DNA of 64,000 bases, taken from positions 10,733-74,732 of the forward strand of contig JBBDXI010000098.1 in the NCBI GenBank assembly GCA_040902425.1. The letters are read 5' to 3'. This document shows, one piece after another, positions 43,279 through 52,358 of this stretch. This DNA comes from JBBDXI01 sp040902425 (lineage in GTDB: Bacteria > Planctomycetota > Phycisphaerae > Phycisphaerales > UBA1924). The translations under genes were made by a program, and so were the position numbers. The notes under the pieces were generated by a model. That model was not told the origin of the DNA and did not search any database. It worked only from the letters and a program-made list of their open reading frames with translations. Each line of letters begins with the position of its first letter. The first letter of the stretch is position 1.

Positions 43279-44748
43279 TCACTCGCCGGGATCGGGGGCT
43301 CCCTCCGGCGTCCAGGGGCCGTCGAGGCGGGTGACGGTGAGCTCGTCGTCGCTGCTGCGCCAGAGGATGCGCTCGGTGGGGCCGGGGGCGAGGCCGTCGC
43401 GCCGGTGGTAGATCAGCAGCACGCCGGAGGGCGGGTCGGCGATGAAGCGGTTCCAGCGGTTGCGGGTTGGGTGGGGCCAGCGCCCGAACTCCAGGTACAG
43501 CCGCGCCCCGTGATGGCCGCCGAAGGCGCCCTGCCACAGGTCGGGGAACCCGCCCTCGATGTGCTCGGTCTGGCGGAGCCACGCGTACAGCTCGGGCCAG
43601 TGCGTCTCGTTGCGCTCGTGGACCCGCACGGGCAGGGCGGCCACGGCCACCGCGCCGGCGGCGAACGCGGGGGCCAGCCAGCGCAGCATCCACCGGCGCG
43701 GGAACCGCATAGCCGGGGCCGCGGCCAGCCCGAGGCCCGCCAGCATCCCCAGCCCCGCGTAGAGCGGCAAGCCGTAGCGGTCGCGCCGGTCGGCGTAGAG
43801 CGTGAGGGCGGCCAGCCACGCGACGGTCCACACGACCGCGAGTTTCCCGGCCAGGTTGCCCCGGGAGAGGGGCCGCCCGCGCAGCCAGTGCACCGCGGCG
43901 ATCGCCACGGCGATCATCCACGGCCAGTAGAGGGTGCCGAGCTTCTCGAGGTAGAACCACGGGGGGTTGCCGCTGATGGGCCCGGCGGGGTTGGCCGCCA
44001 GCCGCTCGCCGATCTCCGCGCCGAAGTACTGGTCGAGAAAGTCCTGCCCGTGGGTCGCCCACATGGAGATGTGCCAGGGCGCCGCCACCGCGACGGCCGC
44101 CCCGAGCGTCCCGAGCAGCCAGGGCAGCATGCGGGCCCGCCCGGCCCACAGCATCCACGCCGCGAGGATCGGGATCAGGAGCAGGCCGTTCAGCGGCTTG
44201 CAGAGCAGCGCCAGCCCCAGCGGCACGCCCGCGGCGACCAGCAGCCACCCGCGCCCGCGCTTCACCGCGGCCGCCGCCAGCCAGAGCGCGGCCAGCACGA
44301 ACAGCAACTGCCACATGTCCAGGGAGACCTCCCGGACGCGCCGGAAGAACTCCAGGCTCAGGGCCATGGCGACCCCCGCCAGCACCGCCGCCCGGCGCGT
44401 CGCCAGCTCCCGCGTGATCGCCACGGTCAGCAGCACGCACCCGAGCGCCGCGATCACGGCCGGGAGGCGGGCCGCCACCAGGCTTACGCCGAAGAGGTGC
44501 AGCACGAGTCCGTGAATCCAGAACGCCAGCGGCGGCTTGTTGAAGTACGCCTGCCCCGGGTCGGCGTAGATCGTCCAGAGGCTCCCCGTCCGCCATGCCT
44601 GGACGCCGATGGCCGAGTACCACCCCGCATCGCCCCGGAAGTCGCCCTGATCAAGGTGCGGCAGCGCCACCGCAAGCAGCAGCACCGCGGGCACGAGCCA
44701 GACGCGGGCGCGGGCGAAGCGGGAGAGAGCGGTGTGCCCCGGCGTCAT
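43279..44748 (-). CDS. Glycosyltransferase family 39 / ArnT-like membrane protein
   Basis: 489 aa with about ten hydrophobic helices. DFRGDAGWYSAIGVQAW in the first loop has the acidic residue pair of PMT/ArnT enzymes; GQAYFNKPPLAFWIHGL is the next conserved loop. It would move a sugar from a polyprenyl phosphate carrier to an acceptor on the outer side of the membrane. Donor and acceptor are unknown. It lies downstream of the zinc-ribbon gene on the same strand. Confidence 0.85.
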   Translation of the reverse strand: MTPGHTALSRFARARVWLVPAVLLLAVALPHLDQGDFRGDAGWYSAIGVQAWRTGSLWTIYADPGQAYFNKPPLAFWIHGLVLHLFGVSLVAARLPAVIAALGCVLLTVAITRELATRRAAVLAGVAMALSLEFFRRVREVSLDMWQLLFVLAALWLAAAAVKRGRGWLLVAAGVPLGLALLCKPLNGLLLIPILAAWMLWAGRARMLPWLLGTLGAAVAVAAPWHISMWATHGQDFLDQYFGAEIGERLAANPAGPISGNPPWFYLEKLGTLYWPWMIAVAIAAVHWLRGRPLSRGNLAGKLAVVWTVAWLAALTLYADRRDRYGLPLYAGLGMLAGLGLAAAPAMRFPRRWMLRWLAPAFAAGAVAVAALPVRVHERNETHWPELYAWLRQTEHIEGGFPDLWQGAFGGHHGARLYLEFGRWPHPTRNRWNRFIADPPSGVLLIYHRRDGLAPGPTERILWRSSDDELTVTRLDGPWTPEGAPDPGE

Positions 44749-44806
44749 GGGATCAGATCGGCGAACCCCCGGGCCGGGGGTTGCAAACGGCGGTCCCGGG
44801 CCCCGA

Positions 44807-45616
44807 TCAGAGCTCGCTGACCTGCTCGGCCTTGGCGTTCTTCTTGGCCGCGGCCTTCTTGAAGGAGTCGGCCGCCTCCTGCTGCAGGTAGAGGATGCAC
44901 CCGCAGTTGACGCAGATGGTCACGGGCAGGGCGGCGGTGGGGACGGTCCCCTTGATCAGGGCGCTGAGCGTCTCGACCGGCACGGCCATCTGGCAGGAGC
45001 CGCAGGTGTACTCGTGGCGCCGGCGGTCCAGCTCCTCGGCGGGGGCCATGGCCTCGTCGCACTTGCGGCGGACCAGGTCGGCGTAGAGCCGCATGACCTC
45101 CGCGGGGACCTCCCCCGCCAGCCGCTCGCGCTCCTTCGTTAGCTCGTTGAGGCGGTCCTTGATCTCCTCGGCCCGCTTCTGGCGGTCCTCGGAGGCGACC
45201 TTCCGCAGCTTCTCGCGCTCGGCGTGCTGGGCCTCGAGGTCCGCGCCCTGCTTCTTCAGCTCGTCGGCCTTCGTCATCAGCTCCAGGGCCGCCGTCTCGG
45301 AGTTCGAGCGGTCGGCCTTGAGCGTGTTGATCTCGGTGAGGAAGGCCTTGTATTCCTTGTTGGTCCGGGCCGAGTTCATCTGCTCGCGCAGGTGCTCGAT
45401 CCGCGCGTCGAGCCGCGCCATCTCCCCCTCGTGGTTGGCGACGCTCGCCTGGAGCTGCCTCAGCTGGCCGCCGATCGCGTCGCGCTTGGCGTCGATCTGG
45501 CCGAGCTGGCGCGACTGCTCCTCGAGGAACCGCTCGGCGGCCCTGAGGCGCGATTGGAGACCCTGTAGCTGCTGATCGACGCGGAAAACTCGGAGAAGCC
45601 TCTCCGTGACGCTCAT
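44807..45616 (-). CDS. Coiled-coil protein with C-terminal zinc ribbon (C4-type, DUF164-like)
   Basis: 269 aa. Residues 10-190 are almost all heptad-like, Leu, Glu and Arg-rich (coiled coil), with the conserved ARTNKEYKAFLTEI block. The C terminus has CGSCQMAVP and ICVNCGCILY, a four-Cys zinc site. This conserved bacterial family is a predicted nucleic-acid or protein adaptor; its role is unclear. A short Lys/Ala tail follows. It is the third gene of the run after cdsA. Confidence 0.85.
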   Translation of the reverse strand: MSVTERLLRVFRVDQQLQGLQSRLRAAERFLEEQSRQLGQIDAKRDAIGGQLRQLQASVANHEGEMARLDARIEHLREQMNSARTNKEYKAFLTEINTLKADRSNSETAALELMTKADELKKQGADLEAQHAEREKLRKVASEDRQKRAEEIKDRLNELTKERERLAGEVPAEVMRLYADLVRRKCDEAMAPAEELDRRRHEYTCGSCQMAVPVETLSALIKGTVPTAALPVTICVNCGCILYLQQEAADSFKKAAAKKNAKAEQVSEL

Positions 45617-45685
45617 CGAGAACTCCGGCTAAACGGGGCGAACACATCTAGTGTAGCCGCGCGCCGGGCGGTGTTACAGCCCTCT

Positions 45686-46597
45686 TCACCCCGTGTGGAT
45701 GGCCGCGAGCCACCAGTAGGCGACCGGGGCCACCAGGAGCGGCGAGTCGATCACGTCGAGCACGCCGCCGAACCCCGGGAGCAGGTGGCTGGAATCCTTC
45801 AGCCCCGCATCCCGCTTGAAGAGGCTGGCGATGAGGTCCCCGGCCTGACCCGTCAGGCCGAAGAGGGCGCCCGCGATGAGCCCGGTCCACAGCGGGGGGA
45901 TCGTCGCCGGGTTGGCCCCGCCAAGCTCGCGGATGAGCCAGAGCCCGATGAACCCGGTCAGCGACGCCAGCGCCACGCCCCCGGCGAGCCCCTCCCAGGT
46001 CTTCCCCGGGCTCAGCCAGACGATGAGCTTGCGGCGCCCTACCGCCTTGCCCGTGAAGTACGCCCCCGTGTCGCAGTTCTTGGTCGAGAAGATGACCCAC
46101 AAGAGCACCCAGACCGTGTGCTCCCGCCGGATGGCCAGCAGGAAGCCGAACATGAGCCCCAGGTAGACGAACGCCAGCATCGTGCCCCCGGAGGCCCCGA
46201 CGATCCCCTCGAAGGTCCGGTTCCGCGTGTAGTAGAGCAGGGAGATCACGAAGACGGCCACGGCCGCCGTACTCACCGCGGCCGCGGCCCGGGCGGCGGG
46301 CCACGCGTCGGGGATGGCCGCGGAGACCAGCAGGCCGGCGACGGCGGCGGTGGTGGTGATCCGCTTGGCGGCCTTGATCCCGTTGTCGCGCATGATGCGG
46401 ACCAGCTCGCGGGCGGCGAGCCACGAGAGGGCGATGCCGACGAGGAACAGCAGCGTCCCCGGCGGGGCGGTGTCGCGCCCGAGGAACAGGGGGCGCAGCC
46501 ACGGCGCCAGCGCAGCCCCCTCGATCCGCTGGTCCGCCCAGCAGAGCAGGATCACGATCGCGATCAGTACGGGGCCGAAGATGAGCCGTTTGCGCAC
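45686..46597 (-). CDS. cdsA: Phosphatidate cytidylyltransferase
   Basis: Makes CDP-diacylglycerol, the branch point for phospholipids. 303 aa with eight or so hydrophobic helices; the C-terminal signature GDLIASLFKRDAGLKDSSHL and PGFGGVLDVIDS carry the conserved Asp residues and KD motif. STKNCDTGAYFTGKAVGRR is the central conserved loop. It is 65 bp after uppS on the same strand, the usual pairing in bacteria. Confidence 0.94.
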   Translation of the reverse strand: MRKRLIFGPVLIAIVILLCWADQRIEGAALAPWLRPLFLGRDTAPPGTLLFLVGIALSWLAARELVRIMRDNGIKAAKRITTTAAVAGLLVSAAIPDAWPAARAAAAVSTAAVAVFVISLLYYTRNRTFEGIVGASGGTMLAFVYLGLMFGFLLAIRREHTVWVLLWVIFSTKNCDTGAYFTGKAVGRRKLIVWLSPGKTWEGLAGGVALASLTGFIGLWLIRELGGANPATIPPLWTGLIAGALFGLTGQAGDLIASLFKRDAGLKDSSHLLPGFGGVLDVIDSPLLVAPVAYWWLAAIHTG

Positions 46598-46662
46598 GCC
46601 GACAATGTACCGGGGGGCGCGGGGCCACGCCCCGCTCTCTCACCCATCACCCGCTCACGCCC

Positions 46663-47520
46663 TCAGCGCGCCGCCTCATCCTCCAGGCCCCCGAACCGCC
46701 GGCTCCGCGACGCGTAGTCCCGCACCGCCGCGTGCAGGGCCGCCCGGCCGAAATCCGGCCACAGCACCTCGGTGACGTGGATCTCCGCGTAGCTGATCTG
46801 CCAGAGCAGGTAGTTGCTGACCCGCCGCTCCCCCGCGGTGCGGATGAGCAGGTCCGGGTCCGCGGCGTCGCCCAGCGCGGCGGTGTACAGGCGCGAGGCC
46901 ACCGCCCGCTCGTCGATCGCTTCGGGGTCGAGGCGGCCCGCGGCCGCATCCCGCGCCAGCGCCCGCGCCGCGTCGGCGATCTCCGCCCGGGCGCTGTAGT
47001 TGATCGCCAGGCACAGCGTGCCCCGCGTGCACCCCGCCGTGGCCCGCTCCACCCCCTCGATGGCCGCGACCACCGGCGCGGGCAGCCCCTCGCGGCGCCC
47101 GATCACCTTCAGGCGGATCTCCTCGCGGATCAGCTGCTCGCGCTCGCCCTCGAGGTAGGTGATGCACAGGGCCATCAGGGCCTCGATCTCCTCCGCCGGG
47201 CGCTTCCAGTTCTCCATCGAGAACGAGTAGAGCGTCAGCACCTCGACCCCCAGCCGCCCGGCTTCCTCCACCGTCTCGCGCACGGCCGCGGCCCCGGCGC
47301 GGTGCCCGAAGACCCGCGGGAAGCCCTTGCCCCGCGCCCAGCGCCCGTTGCCGTCCATGATGATCGCGATGTGCCGGGGGATCCGCGCCGGGTGTACATC
47401 CGGGAGGATGCCGAGCGGGTCGGCCTTCGGGTTGCGCCGGCGGAGGCGCTCCACCGCGAGGAGCGCGGCGGGGTCCTGGGCGTACGGGCTCAGCGTCGTC
47501 GGGGGCGCGGCTGTGTCCAC
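46663..47520 (-). CDS. uppS: Undecaprenyl diphosphate synthase
   Basis: Extends FPP with IPP to C55 carrier lipid for peptidoglycan. 285 aa from a GTG at 47520 preceded by GGAG six bases away. HIAIIMDGNGRWARG (catalytic Asp), GHRAGAAAVRETVE, LYSFSMENWKRP, RTAGERRVSNYLLWQISYAE and the final FTEVLWPDF-like block are all present. The N-terminal 60 residues are an extra Pro/Ala tail. It is 49 bp downstream of purA. Confidence 0.95.
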   Translation of the reverse strand: MDTAAPPTTLSPYAQDPAALLAVERLRRRNPKADPLGILPDVHPARIPRHIAIIMDGNGRWARGKGFPRVFGHRAGAAAVRETVEEAGRLGVEVLTLYSFSMENWKRPAEEIEALMALCITYLEGEREQLIREEIRLKVIGRREGLPAPVVAAIEGVERATAGCTRGTLCLAINYSARAEIADAARALARDAAAGRLDPEAIDERAVASRLYTAALGDAADPDLLIRTAGERRVSNYLLWQISYAEIHVTEVLWPDFGRAALHAAVRDYASRSRRFGGLEDEAAR

Positions 47521-47569
47521 TCGAGTCTCCGGGGCGGGGCTGATAGGACGATCCCGGGCGCGGGCGGGT

Positions 47570-48913
47570 TCACGAGTGGATCGTCTGCTCCCGCCCGGGG
47601 CCGACCCCGACAAGCTGGATCGGCACGCCGACGTACTCCTCGACGAAATCGAGGTAGCGCCGGGCGGCGTCGGGCAGGTCGGCCCGCGAGCGCATCGCGG
47701 AAAGGTCGGCGGAGAACCCGTTGAAGTCCGTAAAGACCGGCTCAGCGCCGGCGAGGTCGTGGGCGTCGGGCAGGTACCGCCCCGTCTCCGCCCCGTTCAC
47801 GCGGTAGGCGGTGCACGCGCGGAGGGTCGGCAGGCCGTCGAGCACGTCGAGCATGGTCAGCACGATCCCGGTGATCCCGTTGAGCATGGCCGCGTACCGG
47901 ACCGCGACCAGGTCCACCCAGCCGACGCGCCGCGGCCGGCCGGTGGTGGTCCCGTACTCCCGGCCGCGCTCGCGGATGCGGTGGGCGGTGTCATCCGTCA
48001 GCTCGGTGGGCATCGGGCCGCGACCCACGCGGGTGGTGTAGGCCTTCATGACACCGAGGACCCGACCGAGGCGGCGCTCGGAGATGCCGGTGCCGGGCCC
48101 GATCCCCAGCGCTGCGCAGCTGGAGCTGGTGACGTACGGATAGGTCCCGTGGTCCACGTCGAGCAGCGTCGCGTTGGCCCCCTCGAAGAGGATCCGCTTG
48201 TTCTGCGCCAGCAGGTCGTGCAGGAGGTAGGCGGTGTCCTGGATGCGGGGCCGGAGCCGCTCGCCCCAACCGAGCATCGCGTCGGCCAGCGGCCCGGGAT
48301 CGAACGGGGTGAAGGGGCGCCCCGCCCTGGATGCCAGCCCGGCCAGCGCCGAGTTCTTGAACACGCACGCGAGGGCGACGCGTTCGCGGAGCACGGCCGG
48401 CTTCAGCAGGTCGCCCATCCGAACCGCCGTCGCCCGCTGCACCTTGTCCGCGTACGCCGGGCCGATCCCGCGCCGGGTGGTGCCCAGTTCCTGCGTCTCG
48501 CCGTCCCCCGCCTCCGCGGCCGATTTCAGCAGCTCCTCCCGCAGCTCATCCTCCGCCTTGTGGTAGGGCGCCACCACGTGGGCGCGGCTGGAGACCACCA
48601 GCCCGGATGCATCCACGCCCTTCTGCGTCAGCCCGTCGATCTCCTGGATCAGCTTCTCCGGGTCCACCACCACGCCGTTGCCGATCACGGCCAGCTTCCC
48701 GGGGTACAGGATGCCGGAGGGGACCAGGTGCAGCGAGTACCGCGTCCCCCCCACCACCACCGAGTGCCCGGCGTTGGCCCCGCCGTTGTAGCGGACCACC
48801 GCGTCGTGCTCGGCCGCCAGCAGGTCAACGGCCTTGCCCTTCCCCTCATCGCCCCACTGGAGGCCGATAACGGCGGTGCAGGTCGCGGGCGGCGTGGGTG
48901 CTGAGGGCGGCAT
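47570..48913 (-). CDS. purA: Adenylosuccinate synthetase
   Basis: Condenses IMP with aspartate using GTP, first step to AMP. 447 aa. GLQWGDEGKGKAVDLLA is the GTP P-loop; GGANAGHSVVV, ELGTTRRGIGPAYADKVQR, FEGANATLLDVDHGTYPYVT and TTTGRPRRVGWVDLVA are characteristic. GGAG stands five bases before the ATG at 48913. It is the first gene of the run purA-uppS-cdsA-zinc ribbon-GT39. Confidence 0.97.
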   Translation of the reverse strand: MPPSAPTPPATCTAVIGLQWGDEGKGKAVDLLAAEHDAVVRYNGGANAGHSVVVGGTRYSLHLVPSGILYPGKLAVIGNGVVVDPEKLIQEIDGLTQKGVDASGLVVSSRAHVVAPYHKAEDELREELLKSAAEAGDGETQELGTTRRGIGPAYADKVQRATAVRMGDLLKPAVLRERVALACVFKNSALAGLASRAGRPFTPFDPGPLADAMLGWGERLRPRIQDTAYLLHDLLAQNKRILFEGANATLLDVDHGTYPYVTSSSCAALGIGPGTGISERRLGRVLGVMKAYTTRVGRGPMPTELTDDTAHRIRERGREYGTTTGRPRRVGWVDLVAVRYAAMLNGITGIVLTMLDVLDGLPTLRACTAYRVNGAETGRYLPDAHDLAGAEPVFTDFNGFSADLSAMRSRADLPDAARRYLDFVEEYVGVPIQLVGVGPGREQTIHS

Positions 48914-49055
48914 GGGGGCTCCGTGGCGGAACGCACACGATAGCGGCCGGGCCGCAGGCCCGCGATTCCCGGCCCCGCCCGTCACCGCCCGCAGGGTCGA
49001 TCAAGCGAGGCCCGGAAACGGCCGATGCAGGGGCGGCCTACCGGAGTGAAGCCGC

Positions 49056-49253
49056 ATGTCGCACCCAGAGACGCTCCGCGTCATGTGCCCCAACCTGACC
49101 TGCCGCAAGATCCTCGCCGTCCCCGAGACGGCCCGGGGCAAGACCGTCCGTTGCCGCGGGTGCGCCACCAACATCAAGGTGCCGGGACTCCCCACCCCCG
49201 CGGCCGCGCCGGGCGCGAAGCCCGAGGCCAGGCCGGGCGCGAACGCGGCGTAG
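49056..49253 (+). CDS. MJ0042-type zinc-ribbon small protein
   Basis: 65 aa: CPNLTCRKILAVPETARGKT then VRCRGCATNIKVP, two Cys pairs around a beta hairpin. The tail is Pro/Ala-rich (AAAPGAKPEARP). Similar ribbons head many planctomycete proteins; alone, it may be a small nucleic-acid or protein adaptor. Start ATG at 49056. Confidence 0.7.
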   Translation: MSHPETLRVMCPNLTCRKILAVPETARGKTVRCRGCATNIKVPGLPTPAAAPGAKPEARPGANAA

Positions 49254-49277
49254 AGCCCGATCGCGCCGGGGGCCGCC

Positions 49278-49784
49278 CTACAGCTTCTTCTCGTCGTCGT
49301 CCTTGAGGAACTCGTCGAAGTCGAAGTCCACGCTGCTGTCGCTGGGATCGCCCCCGGCGCCCGCCGGCGCGGGCTGGGCGCTGCGCGGCGCGGGCGCTGC
49401 CGGGCGCGCCGAGGGCGCCGCCGCGGCGGCGACCGGCTCGGGCGCGGTCCCGTGGGCGCGGGCCTCCTGCGCGTTGACGGTCGCCGGCTCGCCGTCGATC
49501 CGCACCACGAACACGGCGGGGCCCAGGGCCAGCAGGTCGCCCGCGGAGAGGGGCGCCTCGCCCTGGATGCGCTGGCGGTTCACGTACGTCCCGTTGCTCG
49601 AGCCCAGGTCCCGCACGGTCACCCGGCCCTCCTTCAGCAGCAGCTCGCAGTGCTCGCGGGAGACGCTGGGGACGGGCACGCGGATGTTGCAGTCGGGCTT
49701 GCGCCCGATCACCGTCCGGGGGCGCCTGAGCGGGACATCGCGGGTCTTCCCGTCCGGCTGCACGATCGTCAGGGTCGCATCCAC
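49278..49784 (-). CDS. FHA-domain protein
   Basis: 168 aa; GTG start at 49784. The FHA domain (residues 1-95) shows RTVIGRKPDCNIRVP, SVSREHCELLL and DLGSSNGTYVNRQRI, the phosphothreonine-binding signatures. The C terminus is an Ala/Pro linker ending in an acidic FDFDEFLKDDDEKK tail. It binds phosphothreonine peptides, probably from a Ser/Thr kinase not seen here. It is divergent from hemW. Confidence 0.88.
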   Translation of the reverse strand: MDATLTIVQPDGKTRDVPLRRPRTVIGRKPDCNIRVPVPSVSREHCELLLKEGRVTVRDLGSSNGTYVNRQRIQGEAPLSAGDLLALGPAVFVVRIDGEPATVNAQEARAHGTAPEPVAAAAAPSARPAAPAPRSAQPAPAGAGGDPSDSSVDFDFDEFLKDDDEKKL

Positions 49785-49867
49785 GGCTCCGCTATCCTTT
49801 CTCTCGGGGCCCGCGGCGGGTGGGCGGAAACTGACAAGGCCCGCCGCCGATCTCATCCCCCTTCCGG

Positions 49868-51232
49868 ATGCCTCACGATACCGCGATGCCGGTGCTCGGG
49901 CAACGCCGACTTTCGGCGGGGGCAGCGCTGCGCACCGTGCCGCGCCCGGGGGACGCGGGGAGCCCCGGGCGGGCCCGCTCCCTCTACATCCACATCCCCT
50001 TCTGCTTCCACAAGTGCCACTACTGCGACTTCTACAGCCTCGTGGACACCCGCGACCGGCAGGAGCCCTTCGTGCTGCGCCTGGAGCGGGAGCTGGCGGC
50101 CCTCGCCCCGTGGGCCTCGGGGGGGCCCCTGGACACGATCTTCGTCGGCGGCGGGACGCCCAGCCTGCTGCGGGTGGACCTCTGGGAGCGGCTGCTCGCC
50201 GCGCTCTCGGGCCTTTTCGACCTCTCCGCGATGGGCGGCGGCCACGGCGAGTTCACCGTCGAGTGCAACCCCGAGACCGTGACGCCGGCGCTGATGGCGA
50301 CGCTCGCGGGGGGCGGGGTCAACCGCGTGAGCATCGGGGCCCAGTCCTTCGACCCGCGGCACCTCAAGACGCTCGAGCGCTGGCACGATCCGGAGAACGT
50401 CGGGCGCGCCGTCGAGCTCGCCCGGAGCGCCGGCATCGCCCGCCAGAGCGTGGACCTGATCTTCGCCATCCCCGGCCAGACGCTGGACGACTGGTCCGCC
50501 GACCTCGGGCGCGCCCTGGCCCTGGGCACCACCCACGTCTCGTGCTACAGCCTCACCTACGAGCCCGGCACCGCCATGACCGCCCGCCTGAAGCGCGGCG
50601 AGTTCCCCCGCGCGGATGAGGACCTGGAGGTCGAGATGCACCGGCTCACCCTCGCCCGCCTCCGCGCCGCGGGCCTGGAGCGCTACGAGGTCAGCAACTA
50701 CGCCCGCCCCGGCGATGAGGCCCGCCACAACCTCGCCTACTGGCGGCAGGAGCAGTGGCTCGCGGCCGGGCCCGCGGCCTCGGCCCACGTCGGCGGGCAC
50801 CGCTGGAAGAACATCCCGCGGCTCGACGATTACCTGGGCCTCGACGATGGGGGCTTCGCCCCGATCACCGACCACGAGCCCCCGGACGCCAGACGCGCCC
50901 TGGCCGAGCGGATCATGACCGGGCTGCGGCTCGCGGAGGGGCTCGATTCCGCGGCCATCCTCGCGGCGGCCGCCGCCCTGGCTCCCGATGAGGGTGCCAC
51001 TGCTCGCGGCGTCCTCGCCGCGCAGCAGTGCGCAACCGGAGACCCCCACCGCTGCGCCGAAGACGGCGAGCGGTGGCACCCATCCTCAGCGCCCGCGCGC
51101 CTCCTCGCCGCCGTCAGCACCCACGCCGCCCGCGGGCACCTCCAACCATCACCCGGGCGCTGGCGCCTCACCGACGCCGGGTTCCTCTTCGCCGACGGCA
51201 TCGCCGCCGACCTCATGGCCGCCCTTGACTGA
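49868..51232 (+). CDS. hemW: HemW-like radical SAM protein
   Basis: 454 aa heme chaperone of the HemN-like family. CFHKCHYCDF gives the CxxxCxxC cluster site (third Cys in YCDF); FVGGGTPSLL, ECNPETVTPALM, RVSIGAQSF, DLIFAIPGQTLDDW and YEVSNYARPGDEARHNL are typical. A C-terminal insertion GATARGVLAAQQCATGDPHRC comes from a compound palindrome (50993-51080) and keeps the frame. The true role (heme insertion rather than coproporphyrinogen oxidation) follows from the family. Possible second start ATG at 49886. It overlaps the convergent rluD-like gene. Confidence 0.9.
   Translation: MPHDTAMPVLGQRRLSAGAALRTVPRPGDAGSPGRARSLYIHIPFCFHKCHYCDFYSLVDTRDRQEPFVLRLERELAALAPWASGGPLDTIFVGGGTPSLLRVDLWERLLAALSGLFDLSAMGGGHGEFTVECNPETVTPALMATLAGGGVNRVSIGAQSFDPRHLKTLERWHDPENVGRAVELARSAGIARQSVDLIFAIPGQTLDDWSADLGRALALGTTHVSCYSLTYEPGTAMTARLKRGEFPRADEDLEVEMHRLTLARLRAAGLERYEVSNYARPGDEARHNLAYWRQEQWLAAGPAASAHVGGHRWKNIPRLDDYLGLDDGGFAPITDHEPPDARRALAERIMTGLRLAEGLDSAAILAAAAALAPDEGATARGVLAAQQCATGDPHRCAEDGERWHPSSAPARLLAAVSTHAARGHLQPSPGRWRLTDAGFLFADGIAADLMAALD
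50993..51080. repeat. Compound palindromic family B element inside hemW
   Basis: GGTGCCACTGCTCGCGGCGT then CCTCGCCGCGCAGCAGTGCG, plus a second half ACCGCTGCGCCGAAGACGGC with GAGCGGTGGCACC. Each half is palindromic and the whole is flanked by inverted GGTGCCAC / GTGGCACC. It is close to the reverse complement of 52252-52339. Here it is translated in frame inside the HemW C terminus. Confidence 0.85.
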
Positions 51233-51982
51233 CGCCGGCCCCGCATCCGGCCTGGTCATCCCCAGCCGCCGCAGGAGCGACGCCAGATCCTTGGGGAAGG
51301 GCGACGACACATCCACCGTCTCCCCCGTCCCCGGGTGGGTGAACGCCAGCCGGTGCGCGTGCAGCGCCAGCCGCGGCGCTGCCCGCACCCGCGAGCGGGG
51401 CCCGTACAGGTCATCGCCGAGGATCGGGCACCCGATCGACTCCAGGTGCAGCCGCACCTGGTGCAGCCGCCCCGTCACCGGCCGACACTCGATCAGCGCC
51501 GCCTCCCGCTGCCCCACCGTGCTCGCCTGGAGCACGCGGTACGCCGTGAGCGCCGGCTTCCCCGAGGCCGCCACCCGCCCCGTCTTCTTCTCGTCCTCTA
51601 CCTCCAGGATCGGCCGGCGGATCACCCCCGAGGGCTTGCTCGGCGTGCGCCCGGTGATCGCCCAGTAGAACTTCCGCACCTGCCGCCTCGCGAAGGCCTG
51701 GCGCAGCGCGTCGTAGGCCCGCGGGCGCAGGGCGATCAGCACCAGCCCGCTGGTGGCCCGGTCCAGCCGGTGCAGCAGCCCGAAGTCCCGGGCATTGCCC
51801 AGGTTCTGCAGGCGGGCCCCGTACCGCCCGAACAGCCCGTTGAGCAGCGAGTCGTGCTCGTGCCCCTTGCCCGGCTGCGTCACCACCCCCGCCGGCTTGT
51901 CGATCACCGCGAGGTCGTCATCCTCGTGGCGGACCTTGAAGGTCACGCGGTCGTTGGGCTTGATCGAGAGGTTCACGGACAT
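51149..51982 (-). CDS. RluD/RluA family pseudouridine synthase
   Basis: 277 aa; catalytic LLHRLDRATSGLVLIA with Asp near residue 80; GVIRRPI, RPVTGRLHQVRLHLESIGCP and GDDLYG are conserved blocks. There is no S4 domain; the N terminus is a short beta strand. Target rRNA or tRNA position cannot be read. The last 84 bp overlap the 3' end of hemW convergently, which gives a poorly conserved GGHEVGGDAVGEEEPGVG tail. Confidence 0.88.
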   Translation of the reverse strand: MSVNLSIKPNDRVTFKVRHEDDDLAVIDKPAGVVTQPGKGHEHDSLLNGLFGRYGARLQNLGNARDFGLLHRLDRATSGLVLIALRPRAYDALRQAFARRQVRKFYWAITGRTPSKPSGVIRRPILEVEDEKKTGRVAASGKPALTAYRVLQASTVGQREAALIECRPVTGRLHQVRLHLESIGCPILGDDLYGPRSRVRAAPRLALHAHRLAFTHPGTGETVDVSSPFPKDLASLLRRLGMTRPDAGPASVKGGHEVGGDAVGEEEPGVGEAPAPG

Positions 51983-52251
51983 GGGTGGGCCGCCAGGGAC
52001 CCCACACAGGGACCCCCAGGATGATGCGGATTTCACGGGCGGGCGCCGGGGCGGTGCGTATCACTCTATGGAAACCGACAACCTCTCTGAGATTGCTGGA
52101 AACAGTAAGAACGGAAAGGAACCACCGGTTTCCATGCGAAGGCCGCGTCGGGACTGGAACGGTCGCAAGACCGATTTCGGACCTGACGACGGCTTTCGTT
52201 TTTTTCGCCCGCGACTCGTTCGCCCCGGTTCGTCCGGGTCCCACCGCCCCG
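51983..52251. other. Intergenic region between the pseudouridine synthase and pgl genes
   Basis: Less G+C-rich than surroundings around 52065-52130 (AACCTCTCTGAGATTGCTGG). A frame from ATG at 52134 reads RRPRRDWNGRKTDFGPDDG but runs on through a palindrome with no natural stop, so it is not called. The promoter of the divergent flanks is not evident. A palindromic element follows at 52252-52339. Confidence 0.4.
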
Positions 52252-52339
52252 GGTGCCACCGCTCGCCGTCCTCGGCGCAGCGGTGCGATTCCCGCCCGCG
52301 CACTGCTGCGCGGCGGGGACGCCGCGAGCAGTGGCACCC
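52252..52339. repeat. Compound palindromic family B element
   Basis: GGTGCCACCGCTCGCCGTCC...GCGCACTGCTGCGCGGCGGG...GCCGCGAGCAGTGGCACC. In reverse orientation it matches the hemW copy at 50993-51080 over nearly its length. It ends 19 bp before the stop of pgl. Confidence 0.85.
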
Positions 52340-52358
52340 GCTCCCGGGCGGGCCGCTC

